From Trichobilharzia regenti (Eukaryota; Platyhelminthes; Trematoda; Strigeidida; Schistosomatidae), in assembly GCA_944472135.2 (NCBI GenBank), contig OX235264.1, positions 125,641,809-125,705,808 on the forward strand: 64,000 nt of DNA, written 5' to 3'. The notes under the pieces are model-generated. The model did no database searches. It saw nothing but the letters and a program-made list of their open reading frames with translations, and was not told where the DNA came from. Positions 1 to 11,990 of this stretch are shown in pieces (position 1 is the stretch's first letter; every line of letters starts with the position of its first letter). Position numbers and translations under genes: made by a program.

Positions 1-168
1 CATAGCATCAGAAGGTCTACCCATCCAACTGCTATTCGTCATACCGGTATACACCTTCGGGTTGTTTTTATAACTTAAAGGGAATTGTGAAGGAAGGTGC
101 TTTGGCTGCAAGACTTTAGGAGTCTTGGAGCCTGACTTTCTATAAGGTGGAGCATGCGGAACACCTCC
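1..168 (-). mobile_element. Family A CR1-like element, middle ORF 3' part (left copy)
   Basis: Matches 17126-17293. On the minus strand it continues the small middle ORF of family A that is interrupted by the LTR element; the coding starts right at the CCTCC target site (164-168). The rest of the element lies left of the window. Confidence 0.8.
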
Positions 169-533
169 TGTCAATCTCGTCTCATAAACCGTTAATGCCC
201 AGCTCTCGCTACGCTCGGGCCCACGCTGTTCCTTTGAGTTTCAGAAACGCTTAGTAATAACGGACACAAAAACCAAAACACCGATCTACCGCTTGTTATT
301 TCTTTATTGTTACACCAACATATAAAAGGAATAAACGAACTAAGCAACTAAGGTCTGTAAACAAATATTACAATAATAAATCATAAGATTACTTCTGACG
401 ATGTTTCACTCTTCTTTCTGAACAGCGACCGATGAGACGATGACTGTCGTATTGATGCCTCCGCGAAAATTGGGGAAGTTGGTTTTGAGCAAACAACCAT
501 GAATTGATCGTTCAATCTTCAACTCCATTGACA
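169..533 (-). repeat. 3' LTR of LTR element copy 1
   Basis: 365-base long terminal repeat, TGTCAAT...ATTGACA, about 1.6% different from its partner at 3783-4145 by eye. On the minus strand it holds an AT-rich TATA-like stretch and an AATAAA signal (plus positions 303-308), which fits a promoter and polyadenylation site. Confidence 0.9.
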
Positions 534-1683
534 CTCCCCGGCAAAATACCGATCCATCCCTTTTTTCCATCACGACCAATGCACGTTGACTTGGATGCCA
601 TTGCGAGAACCTGGGTCACACGGACAGAGCTGAAATGGAAAACAAACAGGAAAGCCAACATACCACAAGCATACCCACAGCACAATCTCACACATCGCTG
701 ACGACCTGCGCCTCCAGACAGAGACCTCCTCTTGACATCTTCCAACACAATCGCCGCTTGCTAGAATGACTCTTGCAGAATGCAACGTGACCATAGCACC
801 AACTCATGGTACTCTACGCACATCCTCTTATCTACTCACTACCAATTACCACTGAAATCGCTTGTCACTCATTCTGCCTCAGTTCTAGTAGCGGTGACGC
901 ATGCGAGCCTCAGTCGTTTACACTCTTTCTCCCCGGCGTGTCGGACCGCAGCTAACAATTATCTCCGTGTGCATTTCATTCTCACCAATAGCCTAGCCTC
1001 CCCGGCGTATACGCCCCATCTGATGTCCTTAACATAAATCGATTCATTCACGGATGTAGAAGAGTGGACACAACTTCAGAAGTAATCACGACGAAAATTT
1101 TAACAAAATTATGCAACAAAAGCAGGTACGAAAACAACGGGTAAACACAATGAATTCAAATAACACCAATTGATATGACACACCACACATATATACAAAC
1201 AGTACACACAAACTCGCATTTCATGTCTTGATGGAATACCCTTGAATAATTGCAGGACTTACGCCAGTACGCCTACAATCCTTCTCACGTTGACAATTGT
1301 AAGTTGTGGAATGTCCTTACACAAACAAGATTAACCAACAATTACATCAATTGGAACTCACACAATTATTTAACACAAACATATGTACAATCAACACATC
1401 AAATGTTGTGGATTCTGACACGACAAACTACCCTTGAAGAACTGTAGGACTTACATCAGTACGCCTACATTCCTTCTCAGGTCGATGATCCAAGTGGAAG
1501 TCGTCCAGACACAAACAGAATTACCAACAGCTAGATGAAAGATGATATCAATTCAGTATATACAATATGAATATATGTACAAAATCACACACCAAGCACA
1601 TTGGACTGCTCATTGATGCGCTACCCTTTGAAGAACTGTAGGACTTACAGCAGTGCGCCTACAACCCTTCTCAGGTTGACGCC
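534..1683. repeat. Non-coding 3' internal region of LTR element with 190-bp tandem repeats
   Basis: About 1.15 kb between the Gag stop and the 3' LTR. No convincing coding region. Three imperfect tandem units begin near 1242, 1431 and 1630; each carries a recognisable block (GAAGAACTGTAGGACTTAC, then a CAGTACGCCTACA-like stretch and CCTTCTCAGGTTGA). The intervening parts of units 1 and 2 also align loosely. The same structure recurs in copies 2 and 3. Confidence 0.75.
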
Positions 1684-3638
1684 CTAGGTTGGAAAATCGT
1701 CGCAGAGTTCATTTGCTAACTTCCTTCTATCAGCTATATCCTCAAATCTAAACGGCAACACGCCCATGTCATTGTATCGTAGAATATAGATGACCAACAA
1801 ACATATGACGTATCTGGTCAACCAAGTGTAGAAACAGAGTAATTTACACCGAAGATAATAACATTCAAATAGTAACTTGAAACTAGAAATGTCTTTATTC
1901 GTGCAAGTCAATTTAACAATAACTCTCTCCTTTACACTTGGCTTATCCACACTAAACTGACCATTGATATTCGTCCTTTCAAACGAACTGATACTACCAT
2001 AGTCATTGCACAAGATACTTGAGTTTATGGTTGTCTGTTTCATTGTGGATGACAGCACCAACGATGACTGAGTGACACAAGTTGATGAACTTAGTGGTGG
2101 ATCAGAAGCTGTTCTAGTTCGGCATTCAGATAGTTGTCCAACTGCAAGATTACCACCACTGCTGTCTTTCACTACTAGTTCGGGTTTAGCACTATCATCT
2201 GATGATAGGTGGGCTACACGCTGATCAATTACACTGACTGTCTCACAAGTATGCACAACTTCTGGAACTGCATCTGCGTTCAATTCTACTTCACGTTGTA
2301 GTTGTACAGAACTTTTATTTAACTTAGCAGTAGTAGGCATATCCCTCATCTCATAATGATCAACCAAAGACAAACTGTGAAGTATCATGATCATTATCAC
2401 GAATATTCACTTTACCGTCAACTCCATCATTTTCAAACTCTTTAATAACAGAAGTAGACAATTTTGGTTCCTCCTCGCAAATCATTAAAGGTTTTATAAC
2501 TTCACTCTGACTAGATATACTTTGTAAACTTGTGGAGTCAGAACTCCACTCTGAAGCAGTAACTCTATTCTGTGACACTCTATTCAACAACGGCTTACCA
2601 GTTGCAACTACAGACTTCTTCACAACACCGTTATCGTCACACAATTCGGAGTCAGACCTGGAGTTTACATTTAGCTTATCACTGAACTTGCTCACCGGTT
2701 CACAGTTCACTTCTGTATGCACCTCTTGCAAACGTGTAAAACAAACCGTGTTTGTCTTGCATCTTGTAACTTATCTGTTGAGGATGTACTACGAAACCTG
2801 TTACACTCACTAGGTCTATATGCATTACTAGACATCATGGAGCCTTCTCGATATCCACCTCTCTGAGGCCTATTCGTCATCAATGATTGCATTTCGCTCT
2901 CAGACTGCTCTATTCTATGGGTGAGATCTAATAGACTGGAAAACTTGCCCATAGATTGATTGACACTAGTATTTACCAGTTTCAGGATATCATCAAACTT
3001 TGGCTCGATACCCTCATCCTCCATACGGGAGCTTATCTTCACCCACTTCCTTTGCAGTCGAGTAGGTAGACGTCTTGCTATTACTTCTAGTATAAAACTC
3101 GAGTTGAGGTCACTCGTGCGATTCATCGAAATCACTCCATTCTTGTAAATTAGCAAATTATCTAAAAACTCAGAGAGTGCCTGGAATTCATCCTGTAATT
3201 GACCACCATTACCCTTAACAGCTTCGAATAATTTCCCTGCAATCATCGAAGGTCTTCCAAACCTTTGACGTAATATGCTCATAGCCTCGTAGTAGCCATC
3301 TTTTGGCTTCATAAACTTACAGCACTGTATAGCTCTTGCAGCATCTCCAGCGCAATATCTCATCAAATACATTAACTTCAATTCATCATTTAATAAAACA
3401 CCACTCAACATGATCTCAAACTCCTTTACAAATTGTAAATAATCGGCCGGGTTTCCATCAAAACACCGTGGTTCAATCTTAGGGAGTTTGATGTTCCTAT
3501 TATCCCTGAACGGTGAAACAGTAACATCAACCATATCATGCTTGACATCAGACACATCGTTACAATTAACAGACAAGTCACCATGACTTACTTTCCTGTT
3601 TGCATCCAAGACGCTCTGTCCCTTCTTTGACCCAGGCA
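1684..3638 (-). pseudogene. Gag-like ORF of LTR element copy 1, frameshifted
   Basis: Same protein as the intact 622-codon ORF at 18968-20836 but broken by two single-base differences: an extra A near 2368 and a missing A near 2746. The reading frame is therefore split into about 300, 110 and 230 codons. The N-terminal part has the DUF1759-type Gag signature of BEL/Pao elements (KLPK.EPRCFDGNPADYLQF). This copy keeps the original C-terminus: after a hydrophobic stretch it continues for about 30 residues with the charged tail FEDIADRRKLANELCDDF, which copy 2 has lost to a 71-base insertion. The ATG chosen (MPGSKKG) is the first real ATG; reading further upstream uses only non-ATG codons. Confidence 0.82.
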
Positions 3639-3764
3639 TTGCTGAACTTGACCCAATTCCAAAAAGTTCCAGATATTGCTTGTTCAAAGAGGACTTGACC
3701 GGCACCAGGAAAAATGAACGGTGACTATCCAAACTTTCACCAACTGTTTGAATCCGCCAGATCT

Positions 3765-3782
3765 GTTTCTATCGTCAGAAAC
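3765..3782 (-). other. Hairpin abutting the 5' LTR where a primer binding site is expected
   Basis: The 18 bases next to the LTR on the minus strand read GTTTCT-GACGAT-AGAAAC, a perfect 6-bp stem with a 6-base loop. No TGG-initial tRNA-complementary site starts at the junction; the nearest TGG is about 22 bases in. The same 18 bases occur in copy 2 at 20963-20980. Confidence 0.55.
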
Positions 3783-4145
3783 TGTCAATCTCGTCTCATA
3801 AACCGTTAATGCCCAGCTCTCGCTACGCTCGGGCCCACGCTGTTCCTTTGAGTTTCAGAAACGCTTAGTAATAACGGACGCAAAATCCAAAACACGGATC
3901 TGCCGCTTGTTATTTCTTTATTGTTACACCAACATATAAAAGGAATAAACGAACTAAGCATAAGGTCTGTAAACAAATATTACAATAATAAATCATAAGA
4001 TTACTTCTGACGATGTTTCACTCTTCTTTCTGAACAGCGACCGATGAGACGATGACTGTCGTATTGATGCCTCCGCGAAAATTGGGGAAGTTGGTTTTGA
4101 GCAAACAACCATGAATTGATCGTTCAATCTTCAACTGCATTGACA
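3783..4145 (-). repeat. 5' LTR of LTR element copy 1
   Basis: 363 bases, TGTCAAT...ATTGACA. Differs from the 3' LTR at a handful of substitutions and a 2-base deletion (near 3960) that the duplicated locus at 20981-21345 lacks. Confidence 0.9.
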
Positions 4146-5280
4146 CCTCCAGATATACTTATGTTTCGAGAGGAGTTTTTCGTAACAAGTGATGGTTTTT
4201 TGGCATTCTTCCTCTCAGCAGGTTTATTGAATACAAAGTATTCTTCCCCATCATTAGTCTCAACCCTGCGAAATTTGTTCATCGTGGTGAGGTTACTACG
4301 TTTGGGGGGAAATTTCTTAGAACAACTTGCAGAAGTTCTACTCATTTAACATCTGTCGATGAGGCTTTGTTTAAAAGGGTACTGGTATCTAAATCAGTTC
4401 CTAGTTCCATTGGCAGGTGTGGTTGTTGTGTAGTTTGCTGAATGCTAGATTCAGCGCTAGGTGTCTGTTGCTGTGCACGATCCTTTTTTGGTACATCTAA
4501 GCTGGAGGAGGTGACCAGGTTATTACTACGCATTATTCTGCGCTGACACGGTGTTTTATCCTGAGCTACGGTTATGGACTTATAACTGCTACTCAGTCTT
4601 AAGTGATCCTGACATTTAGTAAACTTACTGGCATCAAGGGAATTACTGAATTTAAAAATGATGGGGCAATTAGCCTGGTTAGACTTTTTACGAAGTCGTT
4701 TGCATTCACATGGAACACTAGCCATGCCGCAACAAATCAGGATTTTGTGTCTTACAGTTTTCAGGGCAGAGAATCTGGGACGTTGTAAACTATAGCTTGG
4801 TGAGAAGAGGTTATACGCTTCATCACCTCCGTAGCCAAGCAGTCAATCAGATTTTCAGCTTTATTTAGGTTGTCTGGAGATATTTTAGGATGCCTTTCTA
4901 AAAGACAGGCTATTGGGTCTAAATTCAAAAGCTTATTTTGAGTTACATCCAGTAAACACTTAAACTGACCAATATCAGACCGACTCTCCGTGGTATTTGA
5001 GATTGGCAAAGACATACTATCAAACTGATCTAATTTTTTCTGAATTTCACTTACTTGCCTCTGCATATCTTTCAAAAGGAGGTTTAGTTTACAGAACTCA
5101 GAGTTCTCTAACAGAACATCTTTCACCTGTATCACAGGAGTGAGATCTGCACTCAAACCAATTTGAGAGCTAGTAGTTCATACTGTATTACCAGGCGGTA
5201 ATGCAGTTATAACCGAATTTGACCCACTATCTAAAACAATTGTGTTTCTTCGAACACGTTTTTTCAGAGATTTGGACCAT
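4146..5280 (-). pseudogene. Family A ORF1 and start of middle ORF (left copy)
   Basis: Duplicate of 21346-22480. It carries the same in-frame TGA near the N-terminus as the right copy, plus private frameshifts: a missing G near 4765 and an extra T near 5264. The middle ORF start (minus, 4345) overlaps the ORF1 stop as ATGA. See the right copy for the protein description. Confidence 0.78.
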
Positions 5281-5375
5281 AATTTCAAGAATTATATGAC
5301 AATAAGCAGCAATAAATTTCAGAGCAAACACGTGCAAAAATGTCACCAATTTCGAACGTACCGCCAACTATCAGT
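5281..5375 (-). repeat. Family A 5' end (left copy)
   Basis: Untranslated 5' end of family A on the minus strand, starting GGCGGTACGTTCG. Family B sequence begins at 5376, reproducing the junction seen at 22575/22578. Confidence 0.7.
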
Positions 5376-5864
5376 TCATTTCAGGTAAGTCGGATAATTG
5401 CTCCAGAGTATTAATAAGTTGGATCTCGTAATTACTAAAGGTGCCAGGTGCTCTGTAGGTGCATCCAATAATGCTGTTACGTTATTTAAGTGTACATTAA
5501 CCCATAGAGTCTCAGGCATGTTAAGTGTACTACTTTCTAGCTGGAATACAGTAAGTTCATTCAGAAAGTACATGAGACAACCCCCTCCCTTACCACCTTC
5601 CTTGTCACACCGAAAGTGTGTGTAGATATCTAAGCTTATTTCTTCATCCAAGATGTTCGAATGACACCAAGATTCAGTTACGACAATTACAGGGGGTTTA
5701 AATATTACTGTGAGTGCTCTGAGCATCGGAAATTTATTTAGAACAGATCTAGCATTTAAGAAAATTAGGTAAAGATGAGAGTTGAAGTAGCATTCGAAGT
5801 ATTTAAGTTCGTTAGTCAGCCCCGGATATGGTTCAGCGCACAGTAGTTCTGCTTGACATGATGA
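5376..5864 (-). pseudogene. Family B endonuclease fragment (left copy)
   Basis: Minus-strand N-terminal part of an APE-type endonuclease (NARSVLNK, VTESWCHSN, KGGGCLMYF motifs), identical in layout to 22578-23064 and with the same 1-base deletion that shifts the frame after NVTAL. It is cut off by the N gap. Confidence 0.78.
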
Positions 5865-6364
5865 NNNNNNNNNNNNNNNNNNNNNNNNNNNNNNNNNNNN
5901 NNNNNNNNNNNNNNNNNNNNNNNNNNNNNNNNNNNNNNNNNNNNNNNNNNNNNNNNNNNNNNNNNNNNNNNNNNNNNNNNNNNNNNNNNNNNNNNNNNNN
6001 NNNNNNNNNNNNNNNNNNNNNNNNNNNNNNNNNNNNNNNNNNNNNNNNNNNNNNNNNNNNNNNNNNNNNNNNNNNNNNNNNNNNNNNNNNNNNNNNNNNN
6101 NNNNNNNNNNNNNNNNNNNNNNNNNNNNNNNNNNNNNNNNNNNNNNNNNNNNNNNNNNNNNNNNNNNNNNNNNNNNNNNNNNNNNNNNNNNNNNNNNNNN
6201 NNNNNNNNNNNNNNNNNNNNNNNNNNNNNNNNNNNNNNNNNNNNNNNNNNNNNNNNNNNNNNNNNNNNNNNNNNNNNNNNNNNNNNNNNNNNNNNNNNNN
6301 NNNNNNNNNNNNNNNNNNNNNNNNNNNNNNNNNNNNNNNNNNNNNNNNNNNNNNNNNNNNNNNN
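5865..6364. other. Assembly gap of exactly 500 N
   Basis: A run of 500 N separates duplicated minus-strand sequence from plus-strand family B-like sequence. The round length suggests a scaffold gap of nominal size. Protein readings across it are meaningless. Confidence 0.99.
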
Positions 6365-7125
6365 CTATGGAATTGCCAATCAATCTGAACAAGTGTGACT
6401 GGATCTGCTTTGGCGCACCCTCAATTGACCTGAAATTAACGCTTCAATCCGCTAACCTAACCAGACTCCGAAGTGTCGTTGACCTAGGCTTGAGGTACTC
6501 TGTGACTTGACATTCTCTGAGCAAGTAGCATCACAGACTAGAAAATCGAGGATGCTCTTAGGATGCATACTCAGGAACTTTCACGACAATGAAGCCAAGC
6601 TAATTCTCTACAAAACATGCGTCAGACCACTACTAGAATACTGTCCATTTATCATAAGCAGCACTCGCACACGTGACAAGCTAGGATGGAAAGTATCCAA
6701 CGATATTTTACCTCAAAACTACTGGCTATGATTGTAAGAAAGACTACATCTCACGGTGCATGATCCTAAAACTTGACCAACTTTGGACATGGCGACTTAT
6801 TATAAACCTAATATTCTTCTTTAAGGTCCTTCACAAAATATCATTCTCAGGTAACAGGGACATACAATTCGCACAGGAAGGTTCTTACGATCTGCGTAAC
6901 CAAACTTCCACAGTGACAACTCATTCTTTTAGGTCCACACTCCGTGCAACCTTCTTCACAGTCATGTATTCTAAAATATGGAATAGCCTGCCCCTAGATG
7001 TCAGAACTTGCTCAAAAAAAAAAAGCTTCAAACGCTCTCTATACAGACTGTTTCACTCTACTGATTATATTAATAAACTATTAGCTCCTAAAACGAATCA
7101 ACTACTAATCTACTACAGCACCTGA
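6365..7125 (+). pseudogene. CR1-like reverse transcriptase C-terminus, family B-like
   Basis: Plus-strand remnant of the RT and post-RT region. The first bases encode the CDWICFGAPS block equivalent to CGWICIGNSN in family A, followed by SRMLLGCILRNFHDNEAKLILYK, VRPLLEYCPF and the C-terminal block KIWNSLPLDVRTCS...FKRSLYRLFHSTDYINKL. Several frame breaks, an extra A-run near 7014-7024 among them. It is the only family B-like copy here that keeps coding sequence just upstream of the deletion junction seen at 12210 and 36190. Its 5' part is hidden by the gap. Confidence 0.82.
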
Positions 7126-8272
7126 AAAACGCAATTCAACACTCTTAGCAATCTAAAAACTATAAATAAACTAGCAGCATGGATGCGTAAAGGCTAAGTA
7201 CGGAACAAAGAGAATTAGTTTACCCCTAGATATAAGGACTGTCACTTAAATGTAACCATCAAACACTTGCTATATAAACTGTTTTATTCCAAAGAGTAAT
7301 CCTACCAGAACCTATTACTTGTTTCTAAAACGCATCAGTCATTAGAATACTAAAACACTCAGACTCATTAATACACATTATGACACTAAATAAACTCTAA
7401 GACTTCGCATAAATATAGTGAAAAGACAACTATAATTAAAAAGTAATTTTTAACTTAAATATTATAAAATTGACATAAACATTAGCATATATACATTAAT
7501 GCACTTTTAATGTCCACATACTTTCTCTTTCTGGTATTCTGCTGCTCTTATTCATCTTCTGATCGAGGTCGAACAACCCTGCATCTAAACTGAAATGAGG
7601 ATTAATTCCAAACCATCTATATCATAACCACTCAAATTCCATGAACGATCCAATTCTACCATTTGAAGACGCTGGCGAACATGCTGTAAATGAGTATTCA
7701 TGATCTGAAATGAAGAAGCAACTGGTTTACAACATTTTTCTAAACTTACGAATACAGTCCGCCATGCAGACACAAATGGAGCAAATGGAGAATTCTGGAA
7801 TCGACCTCGACACCATTTGATGCAGTAAAACAACTTAATATAACCTTATCTAGTTTTCGTATCCACGGTCAAATTTCTTTCCTGTTATAAAACTAAGATA
7901 AGACTGCTGAAAAAGTGGAATAAATATATCACTGATCTCAACATAATACATCAGTAAACTTCAAACCAAGGATGTTGCTCACAACAAAGTTATATAAGAG
8001 AATTGACTTCAAGCTTTTTTTCCCAGAAATCCGTATTACATTCATCTGATGTCTGGTTTTTTTAATGCGAAGACAATATTTCTATATCTCTTTATGTGCT
8101 ACACAGACTTTATAGCAGACTGTTCCGACTGACTCTCATGTCAGAGAGAACAACCAAACTGTAAATTCATCATACATCAAATTATGTGTAATTTATATAA
8201 TAACTTAACCATGCCTGTACAATAGGTATGTTCCTGCATAAACAGGAAGAAATATATATTATTATTATTAAT
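7126..8272 (+). repeat. 3' UTR and tail of the family B-like element
   Basis: Non-coding; matches 36435-37580. Contains the TTTTTTCCCAG...CTGG stem region (8018-8060), the terminal hairpin TTCCTG-CATAAA-CAGGAA (8230-8247) and an (ATT)n tail ending near 8272. Confidence 0.8.
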
Positions 8273-8282
8273 GACTTAGAAG

Positions 8283-10323
8283 TATCACTTGAGATTTACT
8301 ACAAAACAGTTGGCTAAGCGAGAGACACAATCGCGCCCCTAAAACCTGCCATAAGGACACCAACTCCATTTATTGACCGGAAAACGCGACTAAAACTAAA
8401 GAAATTGGAAAGGAAGTACCATGTATTTAAGGAATTTAATGCGTTGAACCAAATACATGAAACTCTTAAACTGCTTGAAGAGAAACACAAAATGAATTCA
8501 CAACATGAGAAAAATAAAGCGCTTAAGGGAACGACCAAAATTCAGGAACTTTGTAGGATATTGCAAAAACGTCTAAAAAGCAGTAAAGACAATAATGTAA
8601 GCATCTTGGAACATAGGGGTGTAATATACAACGATCCACAGGTTATAAGTGAACTCATCAGTGATTGGTTTTGCAATGACACCAGAGTGCACCCGACCCC
8701 GAATTTCCAAATGACCTGCAAAAGCAACCACAAATTAGGAGAAATAGATTTTAATATACAAAATATAGACTCAGCGATTAAGACATTGAAGTCAAATGGC
8801 AGTACTGGAACAGACGACATACAATCTGTCATATACAAAAATGGTATCACGGAAATGGTAGTCTTGTTACTTAGAATATTTACTCTGTCACTGGAAACTG
8901 TAACTTATCCTGAAGTGTGGAAAACCACATACATACTACCTAAGCACAAAGCAGGGGCCAAAACCAGTGCATGCAACTATAGACCTATTAATATAACACC
9001 GGTAATATCACGAATAATGGAGAAAGTGGTTAAAGACCAAGTGTCAGACAACTTACTAGAACATGAACTTATCAACCCATCACAACACGGATTCCTCAAA
9101 AAGAGATCATGTGCGACCTGTCACATAGACTTTTTCAATGAAGTTACACGAAGCAGGGACAACAGAGAACTAGAAATTGTGCTATATTTCGATATAAAAA
9201 AGCCTTCGATAGAGTCCCTCATAATCTGCTAGTCAGCAGGTTATGCTCACTAGGGATATGTGACCCTCTCCTGAGCTGGATAAAATCATTTCTCCGTGAC
9301 AGGAATCAGATAACAAAAGTTGGCTCGATAATCTCAAGGCCTAAACCTGTGTGTACTAGTGTAATCCAGGGAAGTGTATTACGCCCACTGCTATTCATAA
9401 TATATAGAAACAGTATCTGTGAATGCTTTAGTGTTGGTAAACCAATACTATATGAAGATGACTTAAAAGTGACCTATAAATGCAAGAACACAGATCTCGG
9501 AATAACAGTAAACGCCATGCAGCAAGAATTAGAAAAAATGGACAGATGGTGTGACACCTGGCAACTCCAGTTTAATGTCGACAAATGTGGCTGGCTCTGC
9601 ATAGGTTCCAACAATCTAGAAGTTGACCTGACAATTCAAGGCCATGCACTCTTACGACTGGAATCTGTATTGGACCTAGGACTGAAATACTCACATGACT
9701 TATCCTTTTCTGAACATATCTCCAAACAAGTGTCAAAGTCACGCAGACTTATCGGCTTTCTACTCAGGAACTTTCACAGAAATGAGTCCAGAATTCTGTT
9801 GTACAAGGTTTGTGTGCGTCCTTTATTTGATTACTGTTCATTCATGTATAGTAGTATACGCATAGAGGACAAATTGAAAGTCGAGGGAGTGCAGAGTTAC
9901 TTCACGTCAAAATTACTCGGAACCGAAAATGGTGGGAACTACTCCACTAGATGTGACACCCTAGGATTAGAAACACTATGGCTAAGACGCCTGAGACTAA
10001 ACTTAACACTTTACTATAAGCTTCTAAACCACTTAGTTTTTACCTCTACTAATAGCATTCGACTTTCAGATGACAGTGGCTACAAACTAAGACACACTAA
10101 GGGTACAGTAGCTATCGAACAATGTAAAACAGCTACCAGGCAAAAGTTTTATTTGATTAGGTATGCACAGATATGGAATAAACTACCAATGGAAATGCGT
10201 CAGGCAGGTACATTGGCCTCATCCGAAAAAGAGCTTAACGACAAACTACACGAGTTTGCAAACGACAGTAGTTCTAGTTCCTATCTGAGAGCCTCCGAAA
10301 TAATAGGTCCATTTAATGTATAA
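8283..10323 (+). pseudogene. CR1-like element family C, decayed endonuclease-RT
   Basis: 5'-truncated plus-strand element. Two long ORF pieces (8405-9232 and 9349-10323) are one RT broken by a frameshift near 9200. Recognisable blocks: NYRPINITPVISRIMEKVVKDQ, HGFLKKRSCATCH, YFDI then KAFDRVPHN in the next frame, IQGSVLRPLLF, and the catalytic box, here YEDD instead of YADD. C-terminal post-RT region (CGWLCIGSNN, LKVEGVQSYFTSKLLG, AQIWNKLPMEMR) runs to a stop at 10323. It is clearly related to family A but much diverged. The exact 5' end is uncertain within about 20 bases. Confidence 0.86.
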
Positions 10324-11217
10324 GCTTAAATACTACACCTGCTGTTTTTGCCTATATTTATAATTTTAGATAAAACATTAACGATTAAGATACTTACCCT
10401 CAAACAGACAAGAAGTTTCGTTCGTAAAACTTATACCCAACACAGTAAGTGGAATAAAATGGACATAAACTGACAACATGAAAAAGATATAACCCACCAC
10501 AACATCATATGGACAGATGTACGCTCGTCGGGCATTATATATGCCGCACCAACTACAACCCAACATTCCTGAGATAATGTGATGAACTTATATCCGTAAT
10601 GTTGCTGAGCAATCAATATCCACAACTCCTGTCGGAACAACTAAAATTCAAAAACCTTCCTCACGAGAAGTAAATACCCACAAGCAGTAGAAATCCATTA
10701 ATTAATGCGTCTACAGCTTGTGTATTTTACTCTCAACAATGACATTGCAGATCAAATGAGATATAAACAAATCACTGATTTCAAAATAACACATCAATGA
10801 ACTATAACTCAAGGACTCTGCATACAACAAAGTATTGTACGAAAATTGACTTCAAGCTTTATTTTTTTTTTCCCAGTCACTTATAACTCATCCACCAAAG
10901 ACCTGGTTTTTTGTGAACGCGAAGACAATGCTTCTGTAATTCCTGATGTGTTGCACTCACTGGCAATCTAGCGGATTTTTCCAACTATGCACAGAAATGA
11001 TTGTACATAAGTGGAAAGGATGTTTTACACTATTGGGATTAACATTTATCAAGTGTATGTATAACCTCCAGTGTACACGTTAAACATATTTTGCTATCGA
11101 CTGTAAATTGTGACTAAATAATATGATCCTATTTCTGTAACAATTTGATGATGCCTGTAAACTGGCGTCCCTCGTGTAATGTATCATGAGAATAAATTTA
11201 TTTATTTATTTATCGTA
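10324..11217 (+). repeat. Family C 3' UTR and (ATTT)n tail
   Basis: Non-coding. Shares with A and B the TTCAAGCTTTATTTTTTT...CCCAG block (10852-10878) and the terminal GCCTGTAAACTGGC plus CTCGTG/CATGAG hairpin (11153-11191). Tail is four copies of ATTT rather than ATT. Family B (minus) starts directly at 11218. Confidence 0.78.
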
Positions 11218-11990
11218 GTTTTATAACAGGAAAGAAATTTGACAGTGGATGCGAAAACTAGGTGGGGTCATTTGAAGTTGTTTTACTGCATCAAATGCTG
11301 CCGATGTCGATTCCAGAATTCTCCATTTGCTCCATTTGTGTGTGCATGGTGGACTGTATTCGTAAGTTCACAAAAGTGTTGAAAACTGTTTGAAAACCAG
11401 TTGCTTCTTCATTTCAGATCATGAATACTCATTTACAGCATGTTCACCAGCGTCTTCAAATGGCAGAATTGGATCGCTCATGGAATTTGTGTGGTTATAA
11501 GATAGATGGTTTGGAATTAATCCTCATTTCAGTTTAGATGCAGGGTTGTTCGACCTCGACAAGAAGATGAATAGGAGTAGCAGAGTACCCAAAATAGAAA
11601 GTATGTGAACATAAAAAGGATATTAATGTATATATGCAAATGTTTATATCAATTGTATAACACATTAGTAAAAAAATTACTTTTAATTTTAGTTGTCTTT
11701 TCACGTATTTATGCGAAGTCTTTTATTTAGTGTCATAATGTGTATTAATGAGTCTGAGTGTTTTAGTATTCTAATGACTGATGCGTTTTAGAAACAAGTA
11801 ATAGGTTCTGGTAGGGATACTCTTTGGAATAAAACAGTTTATATAGCAAGCGTTTGATGGTTACAATAAAGTGACACGTCCTATTTCTAAGGGTAAGCTA
11901 ATCTTGTATGTTTCGTACTCAGTCTTTATGCATCCATGCTGCTAGTTTATTTACAGTGTTTAGATTGCTAAGAGTGTTGAAGTGCGTTTT
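11218..11990 (-). repeat. Family B copy 1, 3' UTR (truncated)
   Basis: Reverse complement of about 36435-37215. Non-coding. Truncated before the 3' stem-loops, so this copy has no tail. Confidence 0.78.

Larger units (their letters stand above)
169..4145 (-). mobile_element. Gag-only LTR retrotransposon (BEL/Pao-like), copy 1
   Basis: Two direct repeats of about 365 bases bound the element; each begins TGTCAAT and ends ATTGACA, a 7-base terminal inverted repeat with TG...CA ends. The 5 bases before it (164-168) and after it (4146-4150) are both CCTCC, a 5-bp target duplication as is usual for LTR elements. The only long coding region is a minus-strand Gag-like ORF; I find no protease, reverse transcriptase, RNase H or integrase in the 3.2-kb interior. 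On the minus strand a purine run (GGGGAG) abuts the 3' LTR, as expected of a polypurine tract. It sits inside family A. BEL/Pao assignment rests on the Gag domain type only. Confidence 0.88.
1..5864. repeat. Left copy of a segmental duplication (partner 17126-23064)
   Basis: This stretch repeats 17126-23064 in the same orientation with an offset of 17125 to 17201 bases; the offset changes only through small indels and one 71-base insertion in the right copy. Both copies share the same LTR element, the same CCTCC target duplication, the same differences between the two LTRs, the same nonsense codon in family A ORF1 and the same frameshift in the family B endonuclease. They therefore descend from one already-nested locus and are not independent insertions. 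The left copy starts at the window edge and stops at the N gap, so its true extent is unknown. A real recent duplication and an uncollapsed haplotype in the assembly are both possible. Confidence 0.93.

Noticed and set aside
504..748. Overlapping small ORFs in both strands of the LTR element 3' region (also at 17629-17873)
   Set aside because: They overlap each other on opposite strands, show no domain and lie in the non-coding part of a repeat; chance open frames.
780..1037. 85-codon plus ORF repeated at 17905 and 27577
   Set aside because: Its repetition reflects duplication of the LTR element. It lies antisense to the element and has no recognisable features.
5376..6392. Long ORF running through the N gap
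   Set aside because: Reading through 500 N is an artefact; only 5376-5864 is sequence.
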